A program made the translations under genes and the position numbers. Positions 1 to 11,043 of a DNA stretch of 64,000 nucleotides are shown in pieces. Under the pieces are notes generated by a model that was given only the letters and a program-made list of their open reading frames with translations, made no database searches and was not told the origin of the DNA. Within the stretch, counting starts at the first letter, position 1. Each line of letters opens with the position of its first letter. Origin of the DNA: an uncultured Rhizobiaceae bacterium (GTDB taxonomy: Bacteria > Pseudomonadota > Alphaproteobacteria > Rhizobiales > Rhizobiaceae); contig CAMYMG010000036.1 of the NCBI GenBank assembly GCA_947259295.1, forward strand, positions 1 through 64,000, in the 5' to 3' direction.

Positions 1-2600
1 CCGCCGGCCTGGGCCATGTCTGGCCTGCCGCCGCCGCCCTGCCCGCCGAGCGCGGCCGACGCGACCCGCACGAGGTCGACGGCGCTGAAGCGGCCGGTGA
101 GATCTTCGGTGACCGCGACCACGACGCTTGCCTTGCCGTCCTCGCTTGCGCCGACGAAGACCACCACGCCCGAACCGAGCGAGGTCTTGCCGGCATCGGC
201 GAGCGACTTCAGGTCCTTCGGCGCGACGCCGCTGACCAATTTGCCGATGAAGCCTACGCCGGCGACGGTTTCGCTCTCGGAAGAGCCGCCAGCACCGCCG
301 CCGCCAAGCGCCAGCTTCTTGCGGGCGTCAGACAGTTCGCGCTCCAGCTTGCGGCGCTCGTCAAGCAACGCCTCGATGCGGCCCGGCACGTCGGCGGGAG
401 CGACCTTGAGAACGGAGGCAGCGGCTTTCAGCCGCCGGTCCTGCTCGTCGAGATAGAGGCGCGCATCTTCGCCGGTCAGCGCCTCGATGCGCCGCACGCC
501 GGCCGCGACCGCACCTTCATGCACCAGCCTCACAAGGCCGATGTCGCCGGTCGCCGACACATGGGTACCGCCGCAGAGCTCGACCGAATAAGGCTTGCCG
601 GCCTTTTCACCTTCGAACCCGGTGCCCATCGACACGACCCGCACCTCGTCGCCATACTTTTCGCCGAACAGCGCCATGGCGCCCTCCGCGATCGCATCGT
701 CGACGCTCATCAGGCGCGTGGAGACCGGGCTGTTCTGCACCACGATGGCGTTGGCCATGGCTTCGACGCGCTCAAGTTCCTCGGACGATATGGGCTTGGG
801 ATGGGAAAAATCGAAGCGCAGGCGCTCGGGCGCGACCAGCGAGCCCTTCTGCGCGACATGCGAACCAAGAATCTCGCGCAGCGCCTCGTGAACCAGATGC
901 GTCGCCGAATGATTGGAGCGCAGCCGGGTGCGGCGCCGATGATCGACTTTCAGCTCGACCGGCACACCGGTCCTGACCAAGCCCTGCACGACCTTTCCCG
1001 AATGAACGAAGAGCCCGTCCGCCTTCTTCTGCGTATCGGTGACCTCGATGACAAAACCTTCACCGGAAATCGTGCCGGTGTCGCCCATCTGGCCACCGGA
1101 CTCGCCGTAAAAGGGCGTCTGGTTGACGACGATCGCGACCGTGTCGCCCTCGCCGGCGCGCTCGACTTCCGCGCCATCCCGTACCAGCGCCTGCACGATG
1201 CCTTCGGCCTCCTCGGTGCCGTAACCGAGGAATTCCGTCGCGCCCACCTTCTCCTTGACCGAAAACCAGACGGTCTCGGTGGCCGCGTCGCCGGAGCCGG
1301 CCCAGGCCGCGCGGGCCTCGGCCTTCTGCCGCTCCATCGCCTCGTTGAACCCCTCGAGGTCGACCGAAACGCCGCGCTGGCGCAGCGCGTCCTGCGTCAG
1401 GTCGAGCGGAAAGCCGAACGTGTCGTAGAGCTTGAAGGCGGTGGCGCCGTCGAGGCGGTCGCCGCTCCCCAGCCCCTCGGACGCCTCTTCCAGCAGGCCG
1501 AGCCCGCGCGCCAGGGTCTTGCGGAACCGCTTCTCCTCGAGCTGCAGCGTCTCGGTGATCAGGCTCTCGCCGCGAACCAGTTCGGGATAGGCCTGGCCCA
1601 TCTCCCGGACCAACGCCGGCACCAGGCGCCACATCAGCGGGTCGGCGGCGCCGAGCAGCTGGGCATGGCGCATGGCGCGCCGCATGATGCGGCGAAGCAC
1701 GTAGCCGCGACCCTCGTTCGACGGCAGGACACCGTCGGCAATCAGGAAACTCGAGGCGCGCAGGTGGTCGGCGATGACGCGGTGGCTCGCGCGGTTCTTG
1801 CCCTCGGCCCGCACGCCGGTCGCATCCTCCGACGCGCGGATCAGCGCCTTGAAGAGGTCGATATCGTAGTTGTCGTGCTCACCCTGCAGCACGGCGGCGA
1901 TGCGCTCCAGTCCCATGCCAGTGTCGATCGACGGACGCGGCAGGTCGACACGTTCCTCCTTGGTTACCTGCTCGTACTGCATGAAGACCAGGTTCCAGAT
2001 CTCGATGAAGCGGTCGCCGTCCTCGTCAGGGCTGCCGGGAGGGCCGCCAGGGATCTCGTCGCCGTGGTCGTAGAAGATCTCCGAGCACGGGCCGCAGGGA
2101 CCGGTGTCACCCATGGCCCAGAAATTGTCGCTGGTGGCGATGCGGATGATCTTGTCGTCCGGCAGGCCGGCGATCTTCTTCCAGAGCGCGGCGGCGTCAT
2201 CGTCTGTATGATAAACCGTGACGAGCAGCTTGTCGGCGGCGAGACCGAATTCCCTGGTCAACAGGTTCCAGGCGAGCTCGATGGCGTTCTCCTTGAAATA
2301 GTCGCCGAAGGAAAAATTGCCGAGCATCTCGAAGAAGGTGTGGTGGCGCGCCGTATAGCCGACATTGTCGAGGTCGTTGTGCTTGCCGCCGGCGCGAACG
2401 CATTTCTGCGACGTCGCGGCGCGCGAATAGGACCGCTGCTCGAGCCCGGTGAAGACGTTCTTGAACTGCACCATGCCGGCATTGGTGAACATCAGCGTCG
2501 GATCGTTGCGCGGCACAAGCGGGCTTGACGCGACGGTCTCGTGGCCGTTCTTCCTGAAATAGTCGAGGAATGCCGACCGGATCTCGTTTACGCCACTCAT
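1..2600 (-). CDS. alaS: Alanyl-tRNA synthetase (3' part truncated by window edge)
   Basis: Minus-strand translation from ATG at 2600: [54 protein letters not shown]..., a typical AlaRS N-terminus; frame open to the window edge, so it is missing from the supplied ORF list. Confidence 0.95.
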   Translation of the reverse strand, partial: MSGVNEIRSAFLDYFRKNGHETVASSPLVPRNDPTLMFTNAGMVQFKNVFTGLEQRSYSRAATSQKCVRAGGKHNDLDNVGYTARHHTFFEMLGNFSFGDYFKENAIELAWNLLTREFGLAADKLLVTVYHTDDDAAALWKKIAGLPDDKIIRIATSDNFWAMGDTGPCGPCSEIFYDHGDEIPGGPPGSPDEDGDRFIEIWNLVFMQYEQVTKEERVDLPRPSIDTGMGLERIAAVLQGEHDNYDIDLFKALIRASEDATGVRAEGKNRASHRVIADHLRASSFLIADGVLPSNEGRGYVLRRIMRRAMRHAQLLGAADPLMWRLVPALVREMGQAYPELVRGESLITETLQLEEKRFRKTLARGLGLLEEASEGLGSGDRLDGATAFKLYDTFGFPLDLTQDALRQRGVSVDLEGFNEAMERQKAEARAAWAGSGDAATETVWFSVKEKVGATEFLGYGTEEAEGIVQALVRDGAEVERAGEGDTVAIVVNQTPFYGESGGQMGDTGTISGEGFVIEVTDTQKKADGLFVHSGKVVQGLVRTGVPVELKVDHRRRTRLRSNHSATHLVHEALREILGSHVAQKGSLVAPERLRFDFSHPKPISSEELERVEAMANAIVVQNSPVSTRLMSVDDAIAEGAMALFGEKYGDEVRVVSMGTGFEGEKAGKPYSVELCGGTHVSATGDIGLVRLVHEGAVAAGVRRIEALTGEDARLYLDEQDRRLKAAASVLKVAPADVPGRIEALLDERRKLERELSDARKKLALGGGGAGGSSESETVAGVGFIGKLVSGVAPKDLKSLADAGKTSLGSGVVVFVGASEDGKASVVVAVTEDLTGRFSAVDLVRVASAALGGQGGGGRPDMAQAG

Positions 2601-2756
2601 ACTGCCGCCTTCTGGTGAGCAACCGCCTGTAATCGGCGGGAAATTGGACAGCGCCTTTTAGCGGTCGCGCCCTACCCTGTCCAGAAACTCGACGCGCATG
2701 GAAAACCCGGCGGACGCGCCGACCGCGTCGGCCGCACGCGGGCTAGGGACGGGGCA

Positions 2757-2793
2757 CCAAAAGCAGAACCGCCGGCACGAAGGCCGGCGGTTC
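2757..2793 (-). terminator. Putative intrinsic terminator of recA
   Basis: Perfect 11-bp stem GAACCGCCGGC-ACGAAG-GCCGGCGGTTC (2766-2793), followed on the minus strand by a short T run (TGCTTTTGG), just downstream of the recA stop. Confidence 0.6.
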
Positions 2794-2820
2794 AAGAAAC
2801 GTTCGAAGCGACGCAATCGC

Positions 2821-3912
<1,092 letters not shown>

Positions 3913-3968
3913 GATATCACCCCTTGGTCGCCAATGAAGGCCGGATCGTCCGCTTCCGTCTCAAATAT

Positions 3969-3983
3969 GTACCTGTTTTGTTC
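3969..3983 (-). promoter_or_regulatory. Candidate LexA/SOS box upstream of recA
   Basis: Minus strand GAAC-AAAACAG-GTAC, one mismatch from the alphaproteobacterial GAAC-N7-GAAC consensus, 57 bp upstream of recA start. Confidence 0.5.
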
Positions 3984-4171
3984 CGATTTTGCAATAGGGC
4001 ACAACTTTTTGAAATTAAAAGGGATTTAAAATCTGTTCTATTTTCATTCCGTCCCGCGCAGCCAGGAATTGGACGCCCCGGCCGTGCCGGCCGCGTCGTT
4101 CGGCCGCGCAGTAGCGGTTCAGTCGTCCCGTGATTCGAAGCGGCCCGTTGTCCGGCGGCCAGGGCGGACCT

Positions 4172-5155
4172 ATGGTCGTCGCCGAACGAAACGCCAGCGA
4201 GCCTGCCGGAAGCACCATGCCCTTGCCTGAGATCCTTGCGGTCGGCGGCGCCCATATAGACCGCCGCGGCCAGGCGAGCGGCGACTTCGTGCCGGGCGCC
4301 TCCAATCCCGGCGTCATGCGCGAGGAGGTTGGCGGCGGCGCCTTCAACGCGCTGCGTAGTGCCGTGCAGCGCGGCGTCAGCGGCAGCATGCTGTCGATGC
4401 GCGGCGGCGATACTGCGGGCGACGCCGTGGCGCGGGCCATCGCCGAGGCCGGCATCACAGACCTGTCGGCGGTGTTTCTCGACCGCGCGACGCCGAGCTA
4501 CACGGCGCTGCTCGACCGCCATGGCGACGTCGTCGCCGCGCTGGCCGACATGGCGCTCTACGAACTCGCCTTCGTGAAGCAGATGCGCCGCTCCAAGATG
4601 CGCGAGGCGGTCGACAAGGGCGACGCTCTGCTCTGCGACGCCAACCTGCCGGCCGCCGCGCTCGAAAAGCTCATCCCGCTCGCCGCCGGCAAGCCGGCCT
4701 TTGCAATCGCCATCTCGCCGGCCAAGGTGGTGCGGCTCACCGGCATCCTGCCGTCGCTGACCTGTCTTTTCATGAATCCGCGCGAAGCGGCGGCGCTGGC
4801 CGGCGCGGAGGTCGCCAATACCCATGAGACGGTCGACCGGTTGCGCGCCCTGGGCCTCGCATCAGGCGTGGTCACACAGGGTCCGAAGGCGGTGCTCGGC
4901 TTCGACACGTCCGGCATTTTCGCCATCGACCCGCCTCAGCCGCGCCACGTCGCCGACGTCACCGGCGCCGGCGATGCGCTGGCCGGCGCGACGATGGCCG
5001 CCATGCTGCGCGGGCTGGAACTCAGGCATGCGGTGCGTGAGGGCATGGCGGCAGCGCTGCTCGCCATCGAAACGGCCGCCTGTGTGCCAAACCTTTCGAC
5101 CGACGCTTTCGCCGCAGCGCTGGCCCTTGTGCCGCAGCCGGCCGAAATGCAATGA
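4172..5155 (+). CDS. PfkB-family carbohydrate kinase, probable pseudouridine kinase
   Basis: ILAVGGAHIDRRG...GGGAFNALRSAVQRG...DVTGAGDALAGATMAAML PfkB motifs; directly followed by psuG. Start uncertain (4130, 4172 or 4217). Confidence 0.82.
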   Translation: MVVAERNASEPAGSTMPLPEILAVGGAHIDRRGQASGDFVPGASNPGVMREEVGGGAFNALRSAVQRGVSGSMLSMRGGDTAGDAVARAIAEAGITDLSAVFLDRATPSYTALLDRHGDVVAALADMALYELAFVKQMRRSKMREAVDKGDALLCDANLPAAALEKLIPLAAGKPAFAIAISPAKVVRLTGILPSLTCLFMNPREAAALAGAEVANTHETVDRLRALGLASGVVTQGPKAVLGFDTSGIFAIDPPQPRHVADVTGAGDALAGATMAAMLRGLELRHAVREGMAAALLAIETAACVPNLSTDAFAAALALVPQPAEMQ

Positions 5156-5177
5156 CAGCGGCATTCTGGAGAAAGAC

Positions 5178-6095
5178 ATGACGCCAGCTTCCGCCCGCCC
5201 CTACGTGGATGTCCTGCCCGCTGTCGCCGCAGCCCTTGCCGGCGGCAAGCCGGTCGTGGCGCTCGAAAGCACCATCATCACGCACGGCATGCCCTACCCG
5301 CAAAACAGCGCGATGGCGGCCGAAGTCGAGCGCATCATCGCCGATGAAGGCGCTGTTCCCGCCACCATCGCGGTGATGGACGGGCGCATCCGCATCGGCC
5401 TTTCGGACGGCGAGCGGGAGTCCCTGGCCGTCACCGACGGCGCAATGAAGCTGTCGCGCGCCGACCTCGCCTATGCCGTTGCCGAGAAGCGCACCGGCGG
5501 CACCACGGTCGCCGCCACGATGATCGCCGCGCACATGGCGGGCATAAAGGTTTTCGCGACGGGCGGCATCGGCGGCGTCCACAAGGGCGCGGAAGCGAGC
5601 TTCGACATCTCGGCCGACCTCGACGAACTGGCGCGCACGCCGGTCATAGTGGTTTCAGCAGGCGCCAAGGCGATTCTGGATATCGAGAAAACGCTCGAAG
5701 TGCTTGAAACAAGAGGCGTTCCGGTTGTCGCCTATGGCTCGGACGTTATGCCCGCCTTCTGGTCGCGGCAGTCGCCCCATGCGGCGCCGCTGAGGCTCGA
5801 CGATCCCAAGGCCGTGGCAAAATTCTTTGCCACGCGCGCAGCCCTCGGGCTGGCCGGCGGCATGCTGGTTGCTAATCCGGTGCCGGCGGACGAGGAGATC
5901 CCGGCGGAGCGAATGGCGGGATTCATCGAGGCAGCGCAGAATGCGGCGGTTGCGCAGCGGATTTCCGGCAAGGCAGTGACGCCGTTTCTCCTGGCGAAGC
6001 TGTTCGACCTGACCGAGGGTGCCAGCCTGAAGACAAACATCGCGCTGGTGGAGAACAATGCGCGGCTGGCCGCGCGCATCGCGCGCGCGCTCTAA
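5178..6095 (+). CDS. psuG: Pseudouridine-5'-phosphate glycosidase
   Basis: VALESTIITHGMPYPQN...TVAATMIAAHMAGIKVFATGGIGGVHKGAE...; family-typical motifs; ATG at 5178. Confidence 0.93.
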   Translation: MTPASARPYVDVLPAVAAALAGGKPVVALESTIITHGMPYPQNSAMAAEVERIIADEGAVPATIAVMDGRIRIGLSDGERESLAVTDGAMKLSRADLAYAVAEKRTGGTTVAATMIAAHMAGIKVFATGGIGGVHKGAEASFDISADLDELARTPVIVVSAGAKAILDIEKTLEVLETRGVPVVAYGSDVMPAFWSRQSPHAAPLRLDDPKAVAKFFATRAALGLAGGMLVANPVPADEEIPAERMAGFIEAAQNAAVAQRISGKAVTPFLLAKLFDLTEGASLKTNIALVENNARLAARIARAL

Positions 6096-6098
6096 CAA

Positions 6099-6422
6099 TT
6101 ATTTTTCAGAGCGCAGACCCGCTTCGTAGGCCTTGCGCGCCCAAGCCGTCATTTCATCCGCATCGTCGAGCGCGCCGTCAGGCACCGTCCAGTAGGGCAT
6201 GGCGACCGTCTTGCCGTGACGCGCATGGACATAGGTCCACTGCGTGCAGCCGGCGCTCTCGTAGTCGGGCGCAATGACCGCGTCGCCCTTCAGCATCAGT
6301 TCGCCGCGCAGTTCGAGGGCAAAGATCGTGCCCTCGAAATAGATGCCCTTGCCGCCGAACATGCGGCGGATGCTGACAGGTCCCAGACCGGCGAAAAGAT
6401 CGGCAATGGCGTCGTGATCCAT
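6099..6422 (-). CDS. TfoX/Sxy N-terminal domain protein
   Basis: MDHDAIADLFAGLGPVSIRRMFGGKGIYFEGTIFALELRGELMLKGD...; TfoX-N signature. Confidence 0.83.
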   Translation of the reverse strand: MDHDAIADLFAGLGPVSIRRMFGGKGIYFEGTIFALELRGELMLKGDAVIAPDYESAGCTQWTYVHARHGKTVAMPYWTVPDGALDDADEMTAWARKAYEAGLRSEK

Positions 6423-6508
6423 TGGCAGACTATGGCAGCAGACACCCGCCCTGTCATTGCCCGCACGATACCCCCGCCCTATCCTCCTGACAGACAGGGA
6501 GCACTGAA

Positions 6509-7006
6509 ATGCCACTATTGCTGAAGGGGTCGTGCCGCTGCGGCGCGGTCGAATTCGAGGTCGAAAGCCACACGCCGGCACCGTTCATGCTTTGCTATTG
6601 CTCGATCTGCCGCAAACAGCAGGGCGGCGGCGGATATGCCATCAATCTCGGCGGCATTTCCAGCACGATGAAGGTGACGGGAAAGGAAAATCTCGGCGTC
6701 TATCGCGCCGAAATCGTCGACGAGGAACGCCCGCAGGGCGAAGTCTCGACGGGGGAGCGCAACTTCTGCACGAAATGTGGCGCCGCGCTCTGGCTGTACG
6801 ACCCGACCTGGCCGGATCTCGTGCACCCCTTGGCCTCGGCCATCGACAGCGAACTGCCGGAGCCGAAGGAGCGCGTGCACATCATGCTGAGATACAAGCC
6901 GTCATGGGTAGAACCGGACATCCGCGACGGCGACAAGACCTTCGACCTCTATCCGGAAGAATCCATCGCTGACTGGCACAAGCGCACCGGAATGTGGGTC
7001 GAGTAA
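6509..7006 (+). CDS. GFA (CENP-V-like) family protein
   Basis: GSCRCGAVEFEVES...CYCSICRKQQGGGGYAINLGG...FCTKCGAALWLYD zinc-binding cysteine pattern. Confidence 0.85.
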   Translation: MPLLLKGSCRCGAVEFEVESHTPAPFMLCYCSICRKQQGGGGYAINLGGISSTMKVTGKENLGVYRAEIVDEERPQGEVSTGERNFCTKCGAALWLYDPTWPDLVHPLASAIDSELPEPKERVHIMLRYKPSWVEPDIRDGDKTFDLYPEESIADWHKRTGMWVE

Positions 7007-7050
7007 CCTCCAACCTCACAAATGCATAAATCTGCTGCTGAACGCTGCAT

Positions 7051-8058
7051 TTATCTGGTCGGGCGCAATGGAATTTCGAGCCAGACCTCTAAGACCCCGC
7101 GCCCCGGCAGTCGTTTGACCGACGTTGCCATATCGGGCACCGTGACTAAAACATTCAAGCCCGCATCCTTTAAAGCCTGATTATAATCGTCGCGCAGTAG
7201 TTCAGCAGCCAATCGGTCACTAGCGTAAAAGTATCGGATCTCGTGCTTGCCTGCAGCGGTTCCAATACGTTCCTCGCCCGGTACAGTCCAATTCCTTTCA
7301 CGAAGCAAGTTAGACACCAGTTTTATGTCTTCTCGCGAACCGCCGGCGAATTGAACAAATACGGTTGAGGCGCCGCGAGGGTCTTTTGTGGTTGCCGTGG
7401 TTTGAGTTTCGACCGCGTCTTTTTGACTAACCGCTACCTGCTCCAAACTCATCTGAACCGCGTCGGCTACCTGTGCTTCGCCAGAAGTCTCGCTGCCACC
7501 TTCTGAAACAGCTTTCGCCAGATCGCCCGCACGCGACGCGATGTTTGCAATTGAAAGCTTCAGCGATTCGAGTTCCGCACGGCCTACAGGGTCCCTCTTG
7601 GCAAGATCGCGAAAATAATTGACTGCTTGCTGCAGCGCATCGAATTCCGTGTTGATCTCGGCCAATCGGCTTTTCGCCGTACCATAGTCGACCGAAACCG
7701 CGTCATAGCGCGCATTTATCCGGCCAATGTCCTCCTTCAATGCTAGCTGACGCTCCTCCAGCCGTTCAAGAATCGCGCTGGCAATCTTGTCAGCCTCGCG
7801 GGCGGTTTTCTCGGCTTCCTGCGTCGCTGATCTCGCAGCCTCAACCGGTGCCTTTACCTGTGCCTCCACTTGAGTATCCACCTGGTGGACGATTAACGCC
7901 TTTACCTGAGGCCAGCCGACGAAAATGCCGACCGAGGCAAGTACCGCCACGACAATAGAACCGACGTTTCGATAGTATCGGAATAGGTCTGCCTCGACCT
8001 TGGCTTTAACCTGTTCCTCGAGGCGCCTGCGGGTAAGTTCAATTTCCTCTGGGGTCAT
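7051..8058 (-). CDS. Hypothetical membrane-anchored coiled-coil protein
   Basis: One predicted TM segment (NVGSIVVAVLASVGIFVGWP), long helical middle, globular C-terminus TVFVQFAGGSREDIKLVSNLLRERNWTVPGEERIG...HEIRYFYASD; less GC-rich than neighbours. Confidence 0.7.
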   Translation of the reverse strand: MTPEEIELTRRRLEEQVKAKVEADLFRYYRNVGSIVVAVLASVGIFVGWPQVKALIVHQVDTQVEAQVKAPVEAARSATQEAEKTAREADKIASAILERLEERQLALKEDIGRINARYDAVSVDYGTAKSRLAEINTEFDALQQAVNYFRDLAKRDPVGRAELESLKLSIANIASRAGDLAKAVSEGGSETSGEAQVADAVQMSLEQVAVSQKDAVETQTTATTKDPRGASTVFVQFAGGSREDIKLVSNLLRERNWTVPGEERIGTAAGKHEIRYFYASDRLAAELLRDDYNQALKDAGLNVLVTVPDMATSVKRLPGRGVLEVWLEIPLRPTR

Positions 8059-8135
8059 CGACCGCTCCTGCGAGATGCAAAGCGATCATATAGCAACCTT
8101 AGATTACACTCCAGATAAAATGCAACTTTAAGTAA

Positions 8136-8519
8136 TCATATTCCCCCAGCGCGCGCTTCGGCCAGCGCCTTCAGGTCGGCGGGCTTCAGCTCGACCGATT
8201 CGCCGCAGCCGCAGGCCGAGCTCTGGTTCGGGTTGCGGAAGGTGAAGCCGGTGCGCAGCGTGGTCTTTTCGAAGTCCATTTCGGTACCGAGCAGGAAAAG
8301 CGCCGCTTCCGGCGCGACATAGACATGCGCGCCGTCATGCTCGACATGGTCGTCGCCGGCTTTCGGCTCGGTCACCAGATCGACCGTGTATTCCATTCCG
8401 GCACATCCGCCCTTCTTGATGCCGAGGCGCACGCCTTTCGCGCTCTCGCGCGTGGCCGTGATTTCATTGACGCGCTCGGCGGCAGCGTCGGTCATCGTGA
8501 TGACGGCAAAGCGTCCCAT
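8136..8519 (-). CDS. sufA: Iron-sulfur cluster assembly accessory protein (HesB/IscA/SufA family)
   Basis: MGRFAVITMTDAAAERVNEI...GIKKGGCAGMEYTVDLV...NPNQSSACGCGESVEL; GGAG Shine-Dalgarno 6 nt before ATG at 8519. Confidence 0.9.
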   Translation of the reverse strand: MGRFAVITMTDAAAERVNEITATRESAKGVRLGIKKGGCAGMEYTVDLVTEPKAGDDHVEHDGAHVYVAPEAALFLLGTEMDFEKTTLRTGFTFRNPNQSSACGCGESVELKPADLKALAEARAGGI

Positions 8520-8537
8520 GTCAGTCTCCAATCTCGC

Positions 8538-8554
8538 GCGGGTTCAAGGCCCGC
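8538..8554 (-). promoter_or_regulatory. Leader hairpin of sufA
   Basis: mRNA strand GCGGG-CCTTGAA-CCCGC just 5' of the Shine-Dalgarno; same loop as the sufB leader. Confidence 0.5.
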
Positions 8555-8807
8555 CGGATTTCCATAGCCCCAAGATGGTGAAGATTCGGCTCCGGTGCAA
8601 GGCTTGCGGCTTCGAAACGACCCGCGCCCTGCGCCGCATGGATTGGAGCAGGACAGCCCGCCATCGTCTTTCATGGCCCGTGGTCAGGTTTCTGCATGCC
8701 GCATGACATTACAGACGTTTAATCTTGCTATTCATTTTCAGTTCAGCGCGGGAACTCGATACTGCACGCATCGATTGTGTTCAATGCAGCAAGAAACGGA
8801 GATTATC

Positions 8808-9281
8808 ATGCGGAAACTGATCATTGTTCTGGCAGCAACAACGATTGCCGCTTCTGCCGGATACGCCTTCGCTCAGGCATCCAGCAACGCATCCGGCGAG
8901 ACTGCGGTCGAGACGCGCGATGACCAGCGCGGCGGCAGGTTCAACAAGGAGCCGGTCGACCTTGAGACGTTCTCGCGCATGGACGATCTGAAAGCCGCGG
9001 ACGAGGATAGCGACGGCCTGCTGTCCCGCGCCGAGATCGAGGCGCATGCCCTCGCGCAACTCGTGAAGCGTGCTGCCGATCGCATCGAGCGGCGCCTCGA
9101 TATCAACCGCGACGGCAAGGTCGAACTCTCGGAGATCGAACGGCAGAAGGAAAAGCGCTTCGCCCTGCTCGACGCCAACGAGGACGGCAAGCTCGACCGC
9201 CGGGAAATGCGTGCCGGCAAGCATGATCGCGGCCACGGCCAGCGACACCACGGTAAGCGCTTCCACCGCATGCACCACTGA
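8808..9281 (+). CDS. Secreted/periplasmic EF-hand protein with His-rich C-terminus
   Basis: Signal peptide MRKLIIVLAATTIAASAGYAFAQA; EF-hand loops DEDSDGLLSRAE, DINRDGKVELSE, DANEDGKLDRRE; tail HDRGHGQRHHGKRFHRMHH. Confidence 0.85.
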   Translation: MRKLIIVLAATTIAASAGYAFAQASSNASGETAVETRDDQRGGRFNKEPVDLETFSRMDDLKAADEDSDGLLSRAEIEAHALAQLVKRAADRIERRLDINRDGKVELSEIERQKEKRFALLDANEDGKLDRREMRAGKHDRGHGQRHHGKRFHRMHH

Positions 9282-9363
9282 CAACCGGCCCGCGGCGCTG
9301 CCTTGACTGGCAGTGCCGGACCGTCTTGCCCGGCTCAGGCTGAGCCGGCCGGAATTTAGGTGA

Positions 9364-9795
9364 CTAATACCAGCCGACGGCGATCTGCGCCTCTTCCGAC
9401 ATGCGGTCGGGCGTCCACGGCGGATCGAAGGTCATGTTGACCTCGACGTCTGAGACGCCCTCGACGGCACCAACAGCATTCTGCACCCAGCCCGGCATCT
9501 CGCCGGCCACCGGGCAGCCTGGCGCGGTCAGCGTCATCTCGATCTTCACCGAGCGGTCATCCTCAATGTCGATCTTGTAGATCAGCCCGAGTTCATAGAT
9601 GTCGGCCGGGATTTCCGGGTCGTACACGGTCTTCAGCGCCGAGACGATGTCGTCGGTCATGCGTGCAAGGTCGTCGGCCGAAATGGCCGAAACCGGAGCC
9701 GCAGCCGATTCAGCTGTGGTTTCCGACGTTTCGACGGCCGGCGTTTCGGCTTCCGTCGTCTCGGTGGTCGGCTTTGCGTCTTCCATGATGCTCAC
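9364..9795 (-). CDS. sufT: SUF-associated DUF59/MIP18-family Fe-S assembly protein
   Basis: VYDPEIPADIYELGLIYKIDI...TLTAPGCPVAGEMP...FDPPWTPDRMSEEAQ; coupled to sufS. Alternative ATG at 9786. Confidence 0.88.
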   Translation of the reverse strand: MSIMEDAKPTTETTEAETPAVETSETTAESAAAPVSAISADDLARMTDDIVSALKTVYDPEIPADIYELGLIYKIDIEDDRSVKIEMTLTAPGCPVAGEMPGWVQNAVGAVEGVSDVEVNMTFDPPWTPDRMSEEAQIAVGWY

Positions 9796-11033
9796 CCGAA
9801 GAACTTTCGTGCCTTTTCCAGCGCCTCGACCAGCGCGTCGACCTCGGCCCTGGTATTATACATGCCGAACGATGCCCTGCATGTGGAGGTAACGCCGAAG
9901 CGTTTCAACAGCGGCTGTGCGCAATGGGTGCCGGCGCGGACCGCGACGCCCTGCCGGTCGATCACCATAGACACGTCGTGCGCGTGAATGCCCTGCAGCT
10001 CGAAGGAGACAATGGCGCCCTTGTCCGGCGCGTCGCCGAAGATGCGCAGCGAGTTGATCGAACGCAGCCGCTCATGCGCATAGGCCTTGAGGTCAGCCTC
10101 ATGCGCGGCAATGCGCGCGCGGCCGACGCTTTCCATGTATTCGAGCGCGGCACCTAGCCCGATCGCCTGGACGATCGGCGGCGTGCCGGCCTCGAAGCGG
10201 TGCGGCGGGTCGTTGTAGGTGACGACGTCTTCCGTCACTTCCTCGATCATCTCGCCGCCGCCCTGGAAGGGGCGCATGCTCTCAAGCATCGCCTTCTTGC
10301 CGTAGAGCACGCCGATGCCCGAGGGGCCATAGACTTTGTGGCCGGTGAAGACGAAGAAGTCGCAGTCGAGATCCTGCACGTCGATCGGCATGTGGACGGC
10401 AGACTGGCTGCCGTCGACAAGCACCGGAATGCCGCGCTCATGCGCAATGCGGCAGATTTCCTTGATCGGCGTGACGGTGCCCAGCGCATTGGACATCTGC
10501 GTGATCGCGACCAGCTTGGTGCGGTCGGTCAGGCGCTTCTCGAACTCTTCGATGTGGAAAGCGCCCTGATCGTCGACCGGCACCCAGACCAGCTTGGCAC
10601 CCTGCCGTTCGCGAATGAAATGCCACGGCACGATGTTGGAGTGGTGCTCCATGATCGACAGCACGATCTCGTCGCCCTCGCCGATGTTGGGCATGCCGAA
10701 GCCATAGGCGACCGTGTTGATTGCCGCTGTCGTGTTGGAGGTGAAGACGATCTGATCGACGCTCGACGCGTTGAGAAAGCGGCGCACGCTCTCGCGCGCC
10801 TTTTCATAGGCGTCGGTAGCCGCGTTGGACAGGAAATGCAGCCCGCGGTGTACGTTGGCGTATTCGTTCGAATAGGCGTTCGTCACCGCGTCGATAACCA
10901 CCTGCGGCTTCTGCGCCGAGGCGCCGTTGTCGAGATAGACCAGCGGCTTGCCGTAGACTTCGCGCGACAGGATCGGGAAATCCCGGCGGATCGCCTCGAC
11001 GTCGTAGGGTGCGTCCGTGACTGACTGATCCAT
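9792..11033 (-). CDS. sufS: SufS cysteine desulfurase
   Basis: RRDFPILSREVYGKPLVYLDNGASAQKPQ...DFFVFTGHKVYGPSGIGVLYGK...RAGTHCAQPLL. Confidence 0.95.
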   Translation of the reverse strand: MDQSVTDAPYDVEAIRRDFPILSREVYGKPLVYLDNGASAQKPQVVIDAVTNAYSNEYANVHRGLHFLSNAATDAYEKARESVRRFLNASSVDQIVFTSNTTAAINTVAYGFGMPNIGEGDEIVLSIMEHHSNIVPWHFIRERQGAKLVWVPVDDQGAFHIEEFEKRLTDRTKLVAITQMSNALGTVTPIKEICRIAHERGIPVLVDGSQSAVHMPIDVQDLDCDFFVFTGHKVYGPSGIGVLYGKKAMLESMRPFQGGGEMIEEVTEDVVTYNDPPHRFEAGTPPIVQAIGLGAALEYMESVGRARIAAHEADLKAYAHERLRSINSLRIFGDAPDKGAIVSFELQGIHAHDVSMVIDRQGVAVRAGTHCAQPLLKRFGVTSTCRASFGMYNTRAEVDALVEALEKARKFFG

Positions 11034-11043
11034 CTCTATCCTG

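Noticed and set aside
519-2528. 669-aa plus-strand ORF
   Set aside because: Antisense to alaS; the minus-strand translation is unmistakable AlaRS
8538-8554. Possible tRNA T-arm (GCGGG-TTCAAGG-CCCGC) on the plus strand, also at 14645-14663
   Set aside because: Matches T-arm shape, but the flanking plus strand is antisense to sufA/sufB coding sequence with no D-arm, anticodon arm or acceptor stem; better explained as a leader hairpin on the minus strand
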